64,000 bases of DNA from Candidatus Dormiibacter inghamiae. Its GTDB lineage: Bacteria > Chloroflexota > Dormibacteria > Dormibacterales > Dormibacteraceae. The position numbers were made by a program, and so were the translations under genes. A model generated the notes under the pieces. That model was not told the DNA's origin, did no database searches, and saw nothing but the letters and a program-made list of their open reading frames with translations. This document shows positions 52,621 through 60,136 of this stretch, one piece after another. Positions within the stretch are counted from its first letter, which is position 1. Each line of letters starts with the position of its first letter. The stretch lies in assembly GCA_016464825.1 (NCBI GenBank), contig JAEKNQ010000040.1:1-64000 (forward strand), in the 5' to 3' direction.

Positions 52621-53855
52621 GGTTCCGCTCGACGCTGCTGCTGCTGGGTCTTCTCTTACTGGTCGCCTGCACCGGCGGCGGTACCTCCTCGCAGCCCAGC
52701 GGCAGCCCGCACGCCAGCCCCAGTCCGAGTCAGACGTCAGTGCCCACTGTCCGGCCGAGCGCAACGCCATCGCTGGCGCTCAAGGACCCGGGCCCGCTGA
52801 ACCTGCGCTGGCAGCAGGTGGCGGGCGGGCTGGTGGCGCCCTGGGAGTTGGTCTTCTTGCCCGATGGACGGGCGCTCATAAGCGAGCGGCCGGGCCGCAT
52901 CCGGCTGCTGGACAGCGCGGGTCTGAAGAGCGACCCGCTGCTCAGCTTAAGGGTTTCAGCGGTGGGCGAGAGTGGTCTGCTCGGGATGGCCCTGCATCCG
53001 CATTATCCGAGTTCGCCCTTCCTCTACGTCTACTACACGTACCGGAGCGATCAGGGCCCGACCAATAAGGTGGTCCGCTTCACACTGCAGGACGCCGGCG
53101 GCGCGGGTCTGACGCTCACTGCCGAACAGGTCATCCTGGACGGGATCGCTGGCGACGGTGGCTGCTGCCACTTCGGCGGCCGGATCAAGTTCGGTCCGGA
53201 CGGCTATCTCTACGTGACGACTGGTGAAGCCTATCACCCGCAGCGCTCACCCGACCTCAAGTCGCTGAACGGCAAGATCCTGCGCATCACTGACTCAGGC
53301 CAACCGCCCGCCGATAATCCCATCCCTGGCAGCGCCGTCTACGCCTCCGGTTTCCGCAATCCCCAGGGTCTCGCCTGGGATTCGGGGCAGCGTCTCTACG
53401 TCTCTGACAACGGCCCCACGGGCGAGTTCGGTTTCTGCTGCCACGATGAGGTGAACCTCATCCAGCCCGGCGGCTTCTACGGCTGGCCTGCCTACGCCGG
53501 CAGCACCAGCACCGGCCAGGCCGGCGGCAGCAACCCGATTCCGCCGATCCTGGAGAGCGGGTCGGACGTGGCGTGGGCGCCCTCAGGCGCCACCTTCTAC
53601 ACGCCCAGCGCCGATGAGCGACCCACGCTACTGGTCGCCACGCTCAAGGGCACCGCGCTGCGCCGCGTCTTCCTGGATCCGGCTCAGCCTGACAAAGTGC
53701 TCAAGACCGAAACGCTGCTGAGTGAGCACGGCCGTCTCCGTGACGCCGTCGCCAACCCCGCCGACCACTGCCTCTACGTTTTGACCAGCAACCGGGACAA
53801 CCGCGGCAGCCCCCAAGCCGGTGACGACCAAATGCTGAAGGGCTGCCCCGTCTAA
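52617..53855 (+). CDS. Lipoprotein PQQ-type sugar dehydrogenase-like (glucose/sorbosone dehydrogenase family)
   Basis: 412 residues. Signal peptide with lipobox LLVAC, then a Pro/Ser linker and a beta-propeller: LVAPWELVFLPDGRALISERPGRI, LLGMALHPHYPSSPFLYVYYTY, HFGGRIKFGPDGYLYVTTGEAY and VYASGFRNPQGLAWDSGQRLYVSDNGP are the GSDH/Hhip-like motifs with the His and Arg of the active site. It is extracellular, membrane anchored. GTG overlaps the upstream stop as GTGA. A cofactor PQQ is assumed from the family. Confidence 0.88.
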   Translation: MRFRSTLLLLGLLLLVACTGGGTSSQPSGSPHASPSPSQTSVPTVRPSATPSLALKDPGPLNLRWQQVAGGLVAPWELVFLPDGRALISERPGRIRLLDSAGLKSDPLLSLRVSAVGESGLLGMALHPHYPSSPFLYVYYTYRSDQGPTNKVVRFTLQDAGGAGLTLTAEQVILDGIAGDGGCCHFGGRIKFGPDGYLYVTTGEAYHPQRSPDLKSLNGKILRITDSGQPPADNPIPGSAVYASGFRNPQGLAWDSGQRLYVSDNGPTGEFGFCCHDEVNLIQPGGFYGWPAYAGSTSTGQAGGSNPIPPILESGSDVAWAPSGATFYTPSADERPTLLVATLKGTALRRVFLDPAQPDKVLKTETLLSEHGRLRDAVANPADHCLYVLTSNRDNRGSPQAGDDQMLKGCPV

Positions 53856-53860
53856 CCTGT

Positions 53861-54280
53861 CTAACCCAGTGTGCGCTCGGCCGGGAGGCAGAGCAGGCGA
53901 ACCTGCCCGCCCGCCACGAGGCGGCCCTCCTCATCCTTGAGCTCGACAGCCCAGACCTGGGTGGTGCGACCGCGGGTGACTGGGATCGCACGCGCGCTGA
54001 GAGTGCCCTCTGAGACGGCTCGGATGAAGCTCGTGTGATTGTCCAACCCCACCACCCGCTGGCCCCGGGGGTGAGCGACGGCCGCCGCGCCGACCGAGGC
54101 CAACGTCTCCACCACGCCACAGTGCACGCCGCCATGGACGATGCCGTAGCCCTGGTGATGCTTGGCGCTCAGCTCCAGCCGGGCGGTTACCTCGTCCGGC
54201 CCTGCGGACAGGATCTGAAGGCCCATCTCCCTGACCCAACCGCTCGCTTCGACGTGGGCGCGTAGTTCGGGTTCGAGCAT
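53861..54280 (-). CDS. PaaI-type hotdog thioesterase
   Basis: 139 residues. The hotdog core AKHHQGYGIVHGGVHCGVVETLASVGA contains the VHGG catalytic loop seen in PaaI-like acyl-CoA thioesterases; the end is RLVAGGQVRLLCL. It hydrolyses acyl-CoA esters; the natural substrate is unknown. TATGTT (54287-54292) is 6 nt before the ATG, a leaderless arrangement. Convergent with the lipoprotein gene, 5 bp apart. Confidence 0.85.
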   Translation of the reverse strand: MLEPELRAHVEASGWVREMGLQILSAGPDEVTARLELSAKHHQGYGIVHGGVHCGVVETLASVGAAAVAHPRGQRVVGLDNHTSFIRAVSEGTLSARAIPVTRGRTTQVWAVELKDEEGRLVAGGQVRLLCLPAERTLG

Positions 54281-54557
54281 CGCTGCAACATAGAGGAAGG
54301 CCGGGCCTCTTATGAGGCACGGCCTTCTCGACTACCACATGCTCGCGGAGCTTCCCACCTCCGACTCTGGGAGCCGGGGAAGGATGTCGGCAGCGTCTAG
54401 AGGTTCCCCTCCGACACTCCCAGCGGGCAAACGAGGCGGTTGGCTCCACGACTAGGTTGATCCAACTTTTGCCTCACCTCCTTGGCCTTGCGGCGGTGAA
54501 TTACGAGCCGCTCTAATCGGCGAGCGCCCCGCGAGGTAAGTATAAACTCCAAGCTCG
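54281..54557. other. Intergenic region before the galactose operon
   Basis: 277 bp without a supported gene. A TATAAACT box at 54541-54548 leads into the first short ORF of the operon. No clear repeat. One GGTTCGAGCC string (54587-54596, just downstream in the short ORF) looks like a tRNA T-loop but no tRNA can be built around it. Confidence 0.4.
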
Positions 54558-54632
54558 ATGCCGCCCCCCCGCCGATCTGCCATGCGGGCGGTTCGAGCCG
54601 GCTCTCGGTCCTGCCGGAGCCCGCTCAGATGA
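54558..54632 (+). CDS. Leader mini-ORF of the galT operon
   Basis: ATG at 54558, 9 nt after TAAACT (54543-54548). It encodes 24 residues (MPPPRRSAMRAVRAGSRSCR at the start), rich in Pro and Arg. Its TGA overlaps the next ATG as ATGA (54629-54632). The composition and lack of homology suggest a coupling leader, not a functional protein. Confidence 0.4.
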   Translation: MPPPRRSAMRAVRAGSRSCRSPLR

Positions 54633-54775
54633 GCCGAACTGCACCACCGCCAGACCGGCGACAACCGGGCCAACCCGGGCCAGCCAAGAGGACGGCAGCC
54701 ACTGCCGGCAACCTCCGGAAGCGATTGGTGGCCAAGGCCGACGGCCGCTACCTCATCCTCTACGAGCGCACTTGA
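54629..54775 (+). CDS. 48-residue small protein between leader and galT
   Basis: ATG at 54629 overlaps the leader stop (ATGA), and its stop TGA overlaps the TTG start of galT (TTGA, 54772-54775). The product starts with Pro/Arg-rich residues and ends LVAKADGRYLILYERT, a sensible folded-looking tail. Both overlaps are exact four-base. It is probably translated. No family recognised. Confidence 0.5.
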   Translation: MSRTAPPPDRRQPGQPGPAKRTAATAGNLRKRLVAKADGRYLILYERT

Positions 54776-55677
54776 GCGAGCTTCGCTGGCATCCCCTCCA
54801 GGGCGAGTGGGTGACCGGAGCGCCATGGCGGCAGGACCGCACCTATCACCCCCCCGCCGAGTTCTGCCCGCTCTGCCCGACGCGGTCGGGGGGCCTGGAA
54901 ACAGAGATTCCCTTTCCCGATTACCACATAGCTGTGTTCGAAAACCGCTTCCCCTCCTACACCGGCCATGAAGGGCGCTGTGAGGTGGTTTGCTACACGG
55001 CCGAGCACGAATCGTCCCTCGGTAGGCAGCCGGTAGAGCACATTCGGGACCTGATCGAGGTATGGGCCGACCGCACGTCGGAGCTGGCCCGATTGCCCAA
55101 CGTCCGCTATGTCTACGTCTTTGAGAACCGCGGTGAGGAGATCGGCGTCACTCTCCCTCACCCTCATGGCCAGATCTATGCCTATCCCTTCCTGCCGCCG
55201 ATCCTGGCCAGGGAGTGCAGTGCCTTCGCGGAGCATCACCGCCGCACAGGCCACTGCCTCTACTGCGATCTGCTGGTTCGGGAGAGTGAGGAGCGGCTGG
55301 TCGCGCGTCAGAGCGGCTGGCGGGCCTTTGTGCCGGCTTTCAACCGCTGGCCCTACGAGGTGCACATCGCGCCTCATGACCACCTGGCCTCACTGAGCGA
55401 TCTTGATTTGGCGCAGCAAACCGATCTGGGCCGGGTGCTGAAGGACGTCGTGCAGCGCTACGACCGTCTCTTCCACAGGCCAATGCCTTACGTGATGGCT
55501 GTGCACCAGCGGCCGCCGGGACGCGGCAACCGGCACTTCCACCTGCACTTCGAGTTCTACCCCGCCCTCCGCTCGGCGGACAAGCTCAAGTACTCGGCTG
55601 GCTCCGAGCTGGGCGCGGGCGCCTGGATCCTGGACAAGCGCGCCGAGGACTCCGCAGCGGAGCTGCGCAGTGCCTGA
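54772..55677 (+). CDS. galT: Galactose-1-phosphate uridylyltransferase
   Basis: 301 residues. Leloir pathway: Gal-1-P plus UDP-glucose to UDP-galactose and Glc-1-P. The N-terminus has LRWHPLQGEWVTGAPWRQDRTYHPP and CPLCPT (metal site), and the catalytic HPHGQIYAYPFLPP histidine triad motif is near residue 128. RGNRHFHLHFEFYPALRS ends the protein. Shorter than E. coli GalT (348). TTG start. Forms an operon with galK and the GH2 enzyme. Confidence 0.92.
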   Translation: MSELRWHPLQGEWVTGAPWRQDRTYHPPAEFCPLCPTRSGGLETEIPFPDYHIAVFENRFPSYTGHEGRCEVVCYTAEHESSLGRQPVEHIRDLIEVWADRTSELARLPNVRYVYVFENRGEEIGVTLPHPHGQIYAYPFLPPILARECSAFAEHHRRTGHCLYCDLLVRESEERLVARQSGWRAFVPAFNRWPYEVHIAPHDHLASLSDLDLAQQTDLGRVLKDVVQRYDRLFHRPMPYVMAVHQRPPGRGNRHFHLHFEFYPALRSADKLKYSAGSELGAGAWILDKRAEDSAAELRSA

Positions 55678-56587
55678 CGCCCAGTGGATAGGACGGGCGC
55701 CGGGTCGGGTGAACCTGATCGGCGAGCACGTTGACTACCTGGGCGGAACTGTGCTGCCCTGCGCGATCGATTGCTTTCTGACAGTGCGCGGCCGGCCTGC
55801 TGAGAGCTGGACTGTGAGGAGCCAGGTGAAGGGGGCTCTGCCTTACGTCGAAGCGCTGGGCGAGGAGCTCGGTTCCCCGCCCCAGCAGCTCGAGGTCGAG
55901 TCGACGGTGCCGCCGCAGGCGGGGGTCAGCTCCTCGGCGGCGCTGCTTGTGGCCATCACCGCAGGGCTCCGGCCTGAGTGGTCGGGCGAGAAGGCGGCGG
56001 TGGCCTGCCAGCGCGCGGAGCAGAACGCGACAGGCGTCCAGGTGGGCGTCATGGATCAGTTCGCCAGCGCGCTCGGGCGACAGCACCATGCGCTGCTGCT
56101 GCACTGTGCAACCCTCGACTACTGTCTCGTGCCGTTTCCTGAACAGCTGCTGATCGCCGTACTCGACTCAGGCGTGGAGAGAGCGCTGGCCGACACCCCC
56201 TACAACCTCCGCCGCCAAGAGGCTGAGGCGGGCCATCCCAAGCGTCGCCGCCACGTCGATTCCGAGCTCAGCCGGGTAGCCCAATTCGCCTCAGCACTTC
56301 AGGCCAGCGACCTCCTGCAGCTGGGCTCGCTGCTGAAGAATTCCCACAGGAGTTTGCGGGACGACTTCGAGTGCTCGACGCCTGAAGTCGACGCCATAGT
56401 CGAGCGCGCCTGGCAGTCGCCCGGCTGTCTGGGCGCCCGCATCATGGGCGGCGGCTTCGGCGGCAGCATCCTCGCGCTCCTGACGAGAGGCAGTGAGGGG
56501 GCCTTCAGCCAGGCGTTGGCAGGGGTTCCCTTGCTGCTCTGCGAAACGGCCGATGGCGCGTACGCCGGCCGGGCAGGCAGCGTGTGA
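55670..56587 (+). CDS. galK: Galactokinase
   Basis: 305 residues. Phosphorylates galactose. GHMP signature: IGRAPGRVNLIGEHVDYLGG at the N-terminus (galactose-binding GEHxDY), QAGVSSSAALLVAI (ATP loop) and MGGGFGGSILALL at the C-terminus. Shorter than usual (380) by deletions in the middle. GTG start overlaps the galT stop by eight bases; stop overlaps the GH2 start as GTGA. Confidence 0.92.
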   Translation: MPDAQWIGRAPGRVNLIGEHVDYLGGTVLPCAIDCFLTVRGRPAESWTVRSQVKGALPYVEALGEELGSPPQQLEVESTVPPQAGVSSSAALLVAITAGLRPEWSGEKAAVACQRAEQNATGVQVGVMDQFASALGRQHHALLLHCATLDYCLVPFPEQLLIAVLDSGVERALADTPYNLRRQEAEAGHPKRRRHVDSELSRVAQFASALQASDLLQLGSLLKNSHRSLRDDFECSTPEVDAIVERAWQSPGCLGARIMGGGFGGSILALLTRGSEGAFSQALAGVPLLLCETADGAYAGRAGSV

Positions 56588-59223
56588 ACGATTGCCTTCT
56601 GCTGCCGCTGCGGCAAACGGCGGCCGGCGCCCGGTCGGTGGTGGGCTGGGAGGCGTCCTGGCTGCCGCTGGGCGAGGGCGAGGCTGAAGGTCTGCCCGCG
56701 GGCGGCGGCCTCGGCTGGAAGCCAGTTGCAGTGCCCGAACAGCAAGCGGCGACCAGCGGCCGTTCGGCGATCTGGTACCGCAGTCGCTTTCCCCGCCCCG
56801 ACCATAACGGCCGCGTTGTGCTGCGGCTCGGCGGAGCCTTTCTCGCCACCCATGTTTGGCTGAACGGTCGCCTGCTCGGCTCTCACTACGGCTACTTCGC
56901 AGCCTTCGGCTTCGACGTCACCTCCCATCTCCGCCCCGACAACCTGCTGGTCATCTGCTGCGAATCGCCCATCGAGACCGATCTCACGCGCAAGCGCCAC
57001 GTCATGGGCATTTTCAACGACGGCGACAGCCGGCCCTATCCCGACAGCGCCTGGTTCAGCCTGCCTGAGCCGTATCGCTGGGAGGTGCCGGTCGGCCTCT
57101 GGCGTCCGGTGGAGCTTGAGTACGTCGGTCCAGTCATCATCGACTGGCTGCATCTGCAGCCCCGGCTCGTGGCGGGCGACAGTGGCCGGCTGGAGGTGGA
57201 GGTGCGCCTGCGCAACCTGGATGGGCGCCAGATGGATGGGGAGCTGCTCCTGGAGCTGGTTCGACCGGAGGGCCCGGCCCTGCGACTGCGCCGGCAGGTG
57301 CGCCTGGCGGGCGGCGCCGAGATCACTACCAGCCTCGGGCTAAACGTCGCCGGCGCCCGCCGCTGGTCGCCCTGGCGTTTTGGCGAGCCAAGCCTGTACC
57401 AGGCGCAGGTCAGCGTCTCCGTGCAGGGCCGCCCCTCGGCAGAAGTGCGGGAGAGCTTCGGCTTCCGGGACATCCGCGTCCACGCCGCCCAGGACGGCTG
57501 GGATGTTCGCATCAACGGCCAGCCGGCTTTCATCCGCGGCGCCAACTACACGCCCAGTCTGCGGCTGGATCAGCTGGACGCTGATTTGTTTCGAGCCGAT
57601 CTGGAGCTGGCGAGGGAGGCGAATCTGGATGCGCTGCGGGTGCACGCGCACGTCCTGCCAGACGAGTTCTACCGGCTGGCGGACGAGGCGGGCATCCTGG
57701 TGATCGCTGACTTTCCACTCACGCTCGCCTACGCCTACCATGCCACGGCTGAGGAGGCTCGCTTCTTCGAGACAGTGGTTCGCGACCAGGTCCCGGAGAT
57801 GGTGCGGCAGCTTCGCAACCGATGTTCGATCTTCTTTTGGGTGGCTCATGACGATCCGCCCTGGATAGCTGCCAGCGCTTCGCTGGCCGACGTGCATGCG
57901 GTTCGCCAGAACTACACGATCGACCAGGAGATCAAGGCGAGCATCGACCAGCTCGACCCCGAGCGGACTGCCTTGGCGGCGTCCGGAGAATTGGATCAGC
58001 ACAGTTGGTTGGGGTGGAAGGCGGGCTCCTGGTCGGGGTTCGGAGACGCCTTGCCGGCCTTTCTCACCGAGTTCGGTGCGCAGGCCGCCCCGACTCTGGA
58101 TTCCCCCGTCTGGCGCCAGCTCAGCACACGCTGGCCGTTGCGCGGGGACGATCCCCAGTGGCTCTATGCCGGCTTCCACCTGCCGTGTTGGGCCGAGCGG
58201 GGAGCCGGGCTGCCGACCGACTTTCCCGACCTGGCGAGCTTTGTGGCCGCCGGCCAGGAGTACCAGGCGGGCCTGCTCGCATACGCCATCGACCAAGCCC
58301 GCAAGCGGAAGTTCGAGCCCTGCTGGGCTGCTTTTCCCTACCAGCTTTGTGACTCCTTTCCAGGTATAGGCTTCGGCTTGGTGGACGCGGCCCGCGTGCC
58401 CAAGGCAGCCCTGGCCGCAGTCCGGGAAGCGTTTGCCCCAGTCCGAGTCATCATCGATCCAGTCGGTTTCACACCGCTGCAGCCGTGGGGCTTCGGCTAC
58501 CGATCGGAGAGGCCGGTAGGCCTTCGCCTGATCATCGTGAACGACGACCCGAGTCTCAGAGGAAGTGCTGAACTGCGCTGGTTCGTGGTCCGCGAGCGCA
58601 GCTTGGAGACCCGGGGCAATTCCTGGTTCCGGGATGCCGTGCGGCGAAAGTCCTTCTCCGGCTCGGTCAGCGTCGGACTGCCTAGCGCCGTCGAGCCAGC
58701 GCTGCAGGCTACCAACCTCACTCTGCCGCTCGCTGCGGGAAACTATCGCCTGGAAACCGAGCTGCGGGCGGCAGGCCGAGCGCCTGTGCAATCCTCGCTG
58801 GCAGTCCAGGTTCGCGCGGAGCTGCCGGAGCCTCGCCGGCGCCCGCAGCTGCCCAGCTATCTACTGGAGCGCATAGTCGTGCACGACAGCCTTCGACCTG
58901 ACCTGGAGGGGGTTCGCTTCACACTGCGGAACCTGACTCGCCCCGCAGTTCTGGCTGGGTTGGACGATCTCCGCCTCGATGGTCGGCCGCTGGTTCAGCC
59001 CAGGCTGTCGCTCGAGACCGACTCCGGCCGGGTGCCTCTGCCCCGGACCCTCGACCTGCCCTTCGGACGCGATCTGACAGTGCTGGTCGAGCTCGACTTT
59101 CCCCTCGAACCCGGCGATCATGACCTGGAGTTGGACCTGAACCTGCCGGGCGTGGCAAGCGGCCGAGCGCGAGTGAGCGGGCGCATCAGGCCCGACGAGG
59201 CACTCAGCGGAGGATGGAAGTGA
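56584..59223 (+). CDS. Glycoside hydrolase family 2 protein (beta-galactosidase/mannosidase-like)
   Basis: 879 residues. Sugar-binding domain (SAIWYRSRFPRPDHNGRVVLRLGGAFLATHVWLNGRLLGSHYGYFAAFGFDVT), Ig-like domain, then the TIM barrel with FIRGANYTPSLRLDQ, and FLTEFGAQA holding the nucleophile Glu. At the acid/base position the family has Asn-Glu; here FFWVAHDDPPW has Asp-Asp. So the catalytic acid/base may be Asp, or activity altered. C-terminal beta domains. It lies in the galactose operon, so a galactoside is the likely substrate. GTG start overlaps galK. Confidence 0.85.
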   Translation: MNDCLLLPLRQTAAGARSVVGWEASWLPLGEGEAEGLPAGGGLGWKPVAVPEQQAATSGRSAIWYRSRFPRPDHNGRVVLRLGGAFLATHVWLNGRLLGSHYGYFAAFGFDVTSHLRPDNLLVICCESPIETDLTRKRHVMGIFNDGDSRPYPDSAWFSLPEPYRWEVPVGLWRPVELEYVGPVIIDWLHLQPRLVAGDSGRLEVEVRLRNLDGRQMDGELLLELVRPEGPALRLRRQVRLAGGAEITTSLGLNVAGARRWSPWRFGEPSLYQAQVSVSVQGRPSAEVRESFGFRDIRVHAAQDGWDVRINGQPAFIRGANYTPSLRLDQLDADLFRADLELAREANLDALRVHAHVLPDEFYRLADEAGILVIADFPLTLAYAYHATAEEARFFETVVRDQVPEMVRQLRNRCSIFFWVAHDDPPWIAASASLADVHAVRQNYTIDQEIKASIDQLDPERTALAASGELDQHSWLGWKAGSWSGFGDALPAFLTEFGAQAAPTLDSPVWRQLSTRWPLRGDDPQWLYAGFHLPCWAERGAGLPTDFPDLASFVAAGQEYQAGLLAYAIDQARKRKFEPCWAAFPYQLCDSFPGIGFGLVDAARVPKAALAAVREAFAPVRVIIDPVGFTPLQPWGFGYRSERPVGLRLIIVNDDPSLRGSAELRWFVVRERSLETRGNSWFRDAVRRKSFSGSVSVGLPSAVEPALQATNLTLPLAAGNYRLETELRAAGRAPVQSSLAVQVRAELPEPRRRPQLPSYLLERIVVHDSLRPDLEGVRFTLRNLTRPAVLAGLDDLRLDGRPLVQPRLSLETDSGRVPLPRTLDLPFGRDLTVLVELDFPLEPGDHDLELDLNLPGVASGRARVSGRIRPDEALSGGWK

Positions 59224-59396
59224 GCAAGACGCTGCTGGTGCTCATCGGCCTGGTGCTGTTGGCCCTGCTGTTTGCGGTTCTGGCCGTGGTTGATTACGTG
59301 CGCTCGCGCCATGCCGGCCGCCGACGTGCGCCAGCAGCCCGATCGGCTCGTCCGCCCGGCCGGCCGGAGCCTCCAGGCCCTCCCTCCGGCAGCTGA
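59214..59396 (+). CDS. Small single-span membrane protein
   Basis: 60 residues. ATG at 59214 is preceded by GGAGG. KTLLVLIGLVLLALLFAVLAVV is one transmembrane helix; the remainder is Arg/Pro-rich. Overlaps the GH2 end by 10 bp. Its stop overlaps the following CTG start as CTGA. Function unknown. Confidence 0.6.
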   Translation: MEVSKTLLVLIGLVLLALLFAVLAVVDYVRSRHAGRRRAPAARSARPPGRPEPPGPPSGS

Positions 59397-60001
59397 AGGA
59401 GGCGGGGACGCCAGACTGGCTTGCAGGTGCCGCCAGGAAGCCGGAGTGGCGATCGCATCTGCGAGCCACTCGAGCCTCCCTGCCGGCGGCGCAGCGCTCA
59501 GCCGCGGCTTTGGCGGCAGCTGAACGGCTCCTGGCCCTGCCGGGCCTGACCGAGTTCAAGGTTGCAGCCCTCTACCTCCCGCTGGCTGGCGAACTGGACA
59601 CCCTGCCTCTGGCTGAGCGGCTCGGGTTCAATGGCGTCAGGATCGTGCTGCCCCGGGTGAGTGGAGCGACCCTTGACTTCGCGCCGGGGCCGCCGGCCGG
59701 CGCTCTGCGCGGTGGCTTCCGAGGCTCCTTGGAGCCGTCGGCCGCAGCTGTGGCGCCGGAGTCCATCGACCTCGTAGTCGTGCCGGGCGTCGGCTTCGAT
59801 CTGGCAGGCAATCGTCTGGGCCAGGGTGGCGGTCACTATGACCGCGCTCTGGCGGAGCTGACACGAGCAGTCCGCGTTGGCTATGGCTTTGATTGCCAGG
59901 TGGTGGAGTGGCTACCCAGTGATGACTGGGACCAGGGTTTGGACGCCGTCGTGACCGAGGCGCGAAGCCTTCGCTTTCCACATCGAAAGCGAGGTTCCTA
60001 A
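59393..60001 (+). CDS. 5-formyltetrahydrofolate cyclo-ligase, probable CTG start
   Basis: About 202 residues if it starts at CTG 59393, the usual family length. Core: VALYLPLAGELDTLPLAERLG, VVPGVGFDLAGNRLGQGGGHYDRALAEL (ATP/folate loop) and VTEARSLRFPH. The TTG at 59510 would leave only 163 residues and lose the N-terminal helix region RKPEWRSHLRATRASLPAAQRSAAA, which is read in frame upstream. No ATG/GTG/TTG exists between 59393 and 59510. CTG at 59393 overlaps the previous stop as CTGA. Reverses 5-formyl-THF to methenyl-THF. Confidence 0.75.
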   Translation: MKEAGTPDWLAGAARKPEWRSHLRATRASLPAAQRSAAALAAAERLLALPGLTEFKVAALYLPLAGELDTLPLAERLGFNGVRIVLPRVSGATLDFAPGPPAGALRGGFRGSLEPSAAAVAPESIDLVVVPGVGFDLAGNRLGQGGGHYDRALAELTRAVRVGYGFDCQVVEWLPSDDWDQGLDAVVTEARSLRFPHRKRGS

Positions 60002-60038
60002 CCAGGGATGCCCAAGTCCGTTCGGGACTTCAGTCCTA

Positions 60039-60067
60039 TTGACCGGTGGAGAGGCGTCATGTAGAAA
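60039..60067 (+). promoter_or_regulatory. Promoter of the BcsB-like operon, TTGACC-N17-TAGAAA
   Basis: TTGACC (60039-60044) and TAGAAA (60062-60067) with 17 bp spacing. Upstream, AAGTCC-GTTCG-GGACTT (60013-60029) is a hairpin or operator after the cyclo-ligase stop. The -10 lies 9 nt before the ATG at 60077. Confidence 0.55.
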
Positions 60068-60076
60068 CCGAGGAGC

Positions 60077-60136
60077 ATGGGGGAAGAAGCCATTGGGGCC
60101 GATGCGCTGCGGACCGAACGGCTCGCGCCGGGATGA
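60077..60136 (+). CDS. Leader mini-ORF of the BcsB-like operon
   Basis: ATG at 60077 opens 19 codons (MGEEAIGADALRTERLAPG) that end in TGA overlapping the next ATG as ATGA (60133-60136). A leaderless mini-cistron with translational coupling is likely. No homology. Confidence 0.42.
   Translation: MGEEAIGADALRTERLAPG

Noticed and set aside
54587-54596. GGTTCGAGCC, a tRNA T-loop-like string
   Set aside because: No matching acceptor stem, D-arm or anticodon arm around it; falls inside the short leader ORF.
60002-60132. Possible c-di-GMP or glycine riboswitch before the BcsB-like gene
   Set aside because: GGAGAG and GGGGGAA strings are present but no aptamer consensus can be built; explained better as promoter plus mini-ORF.
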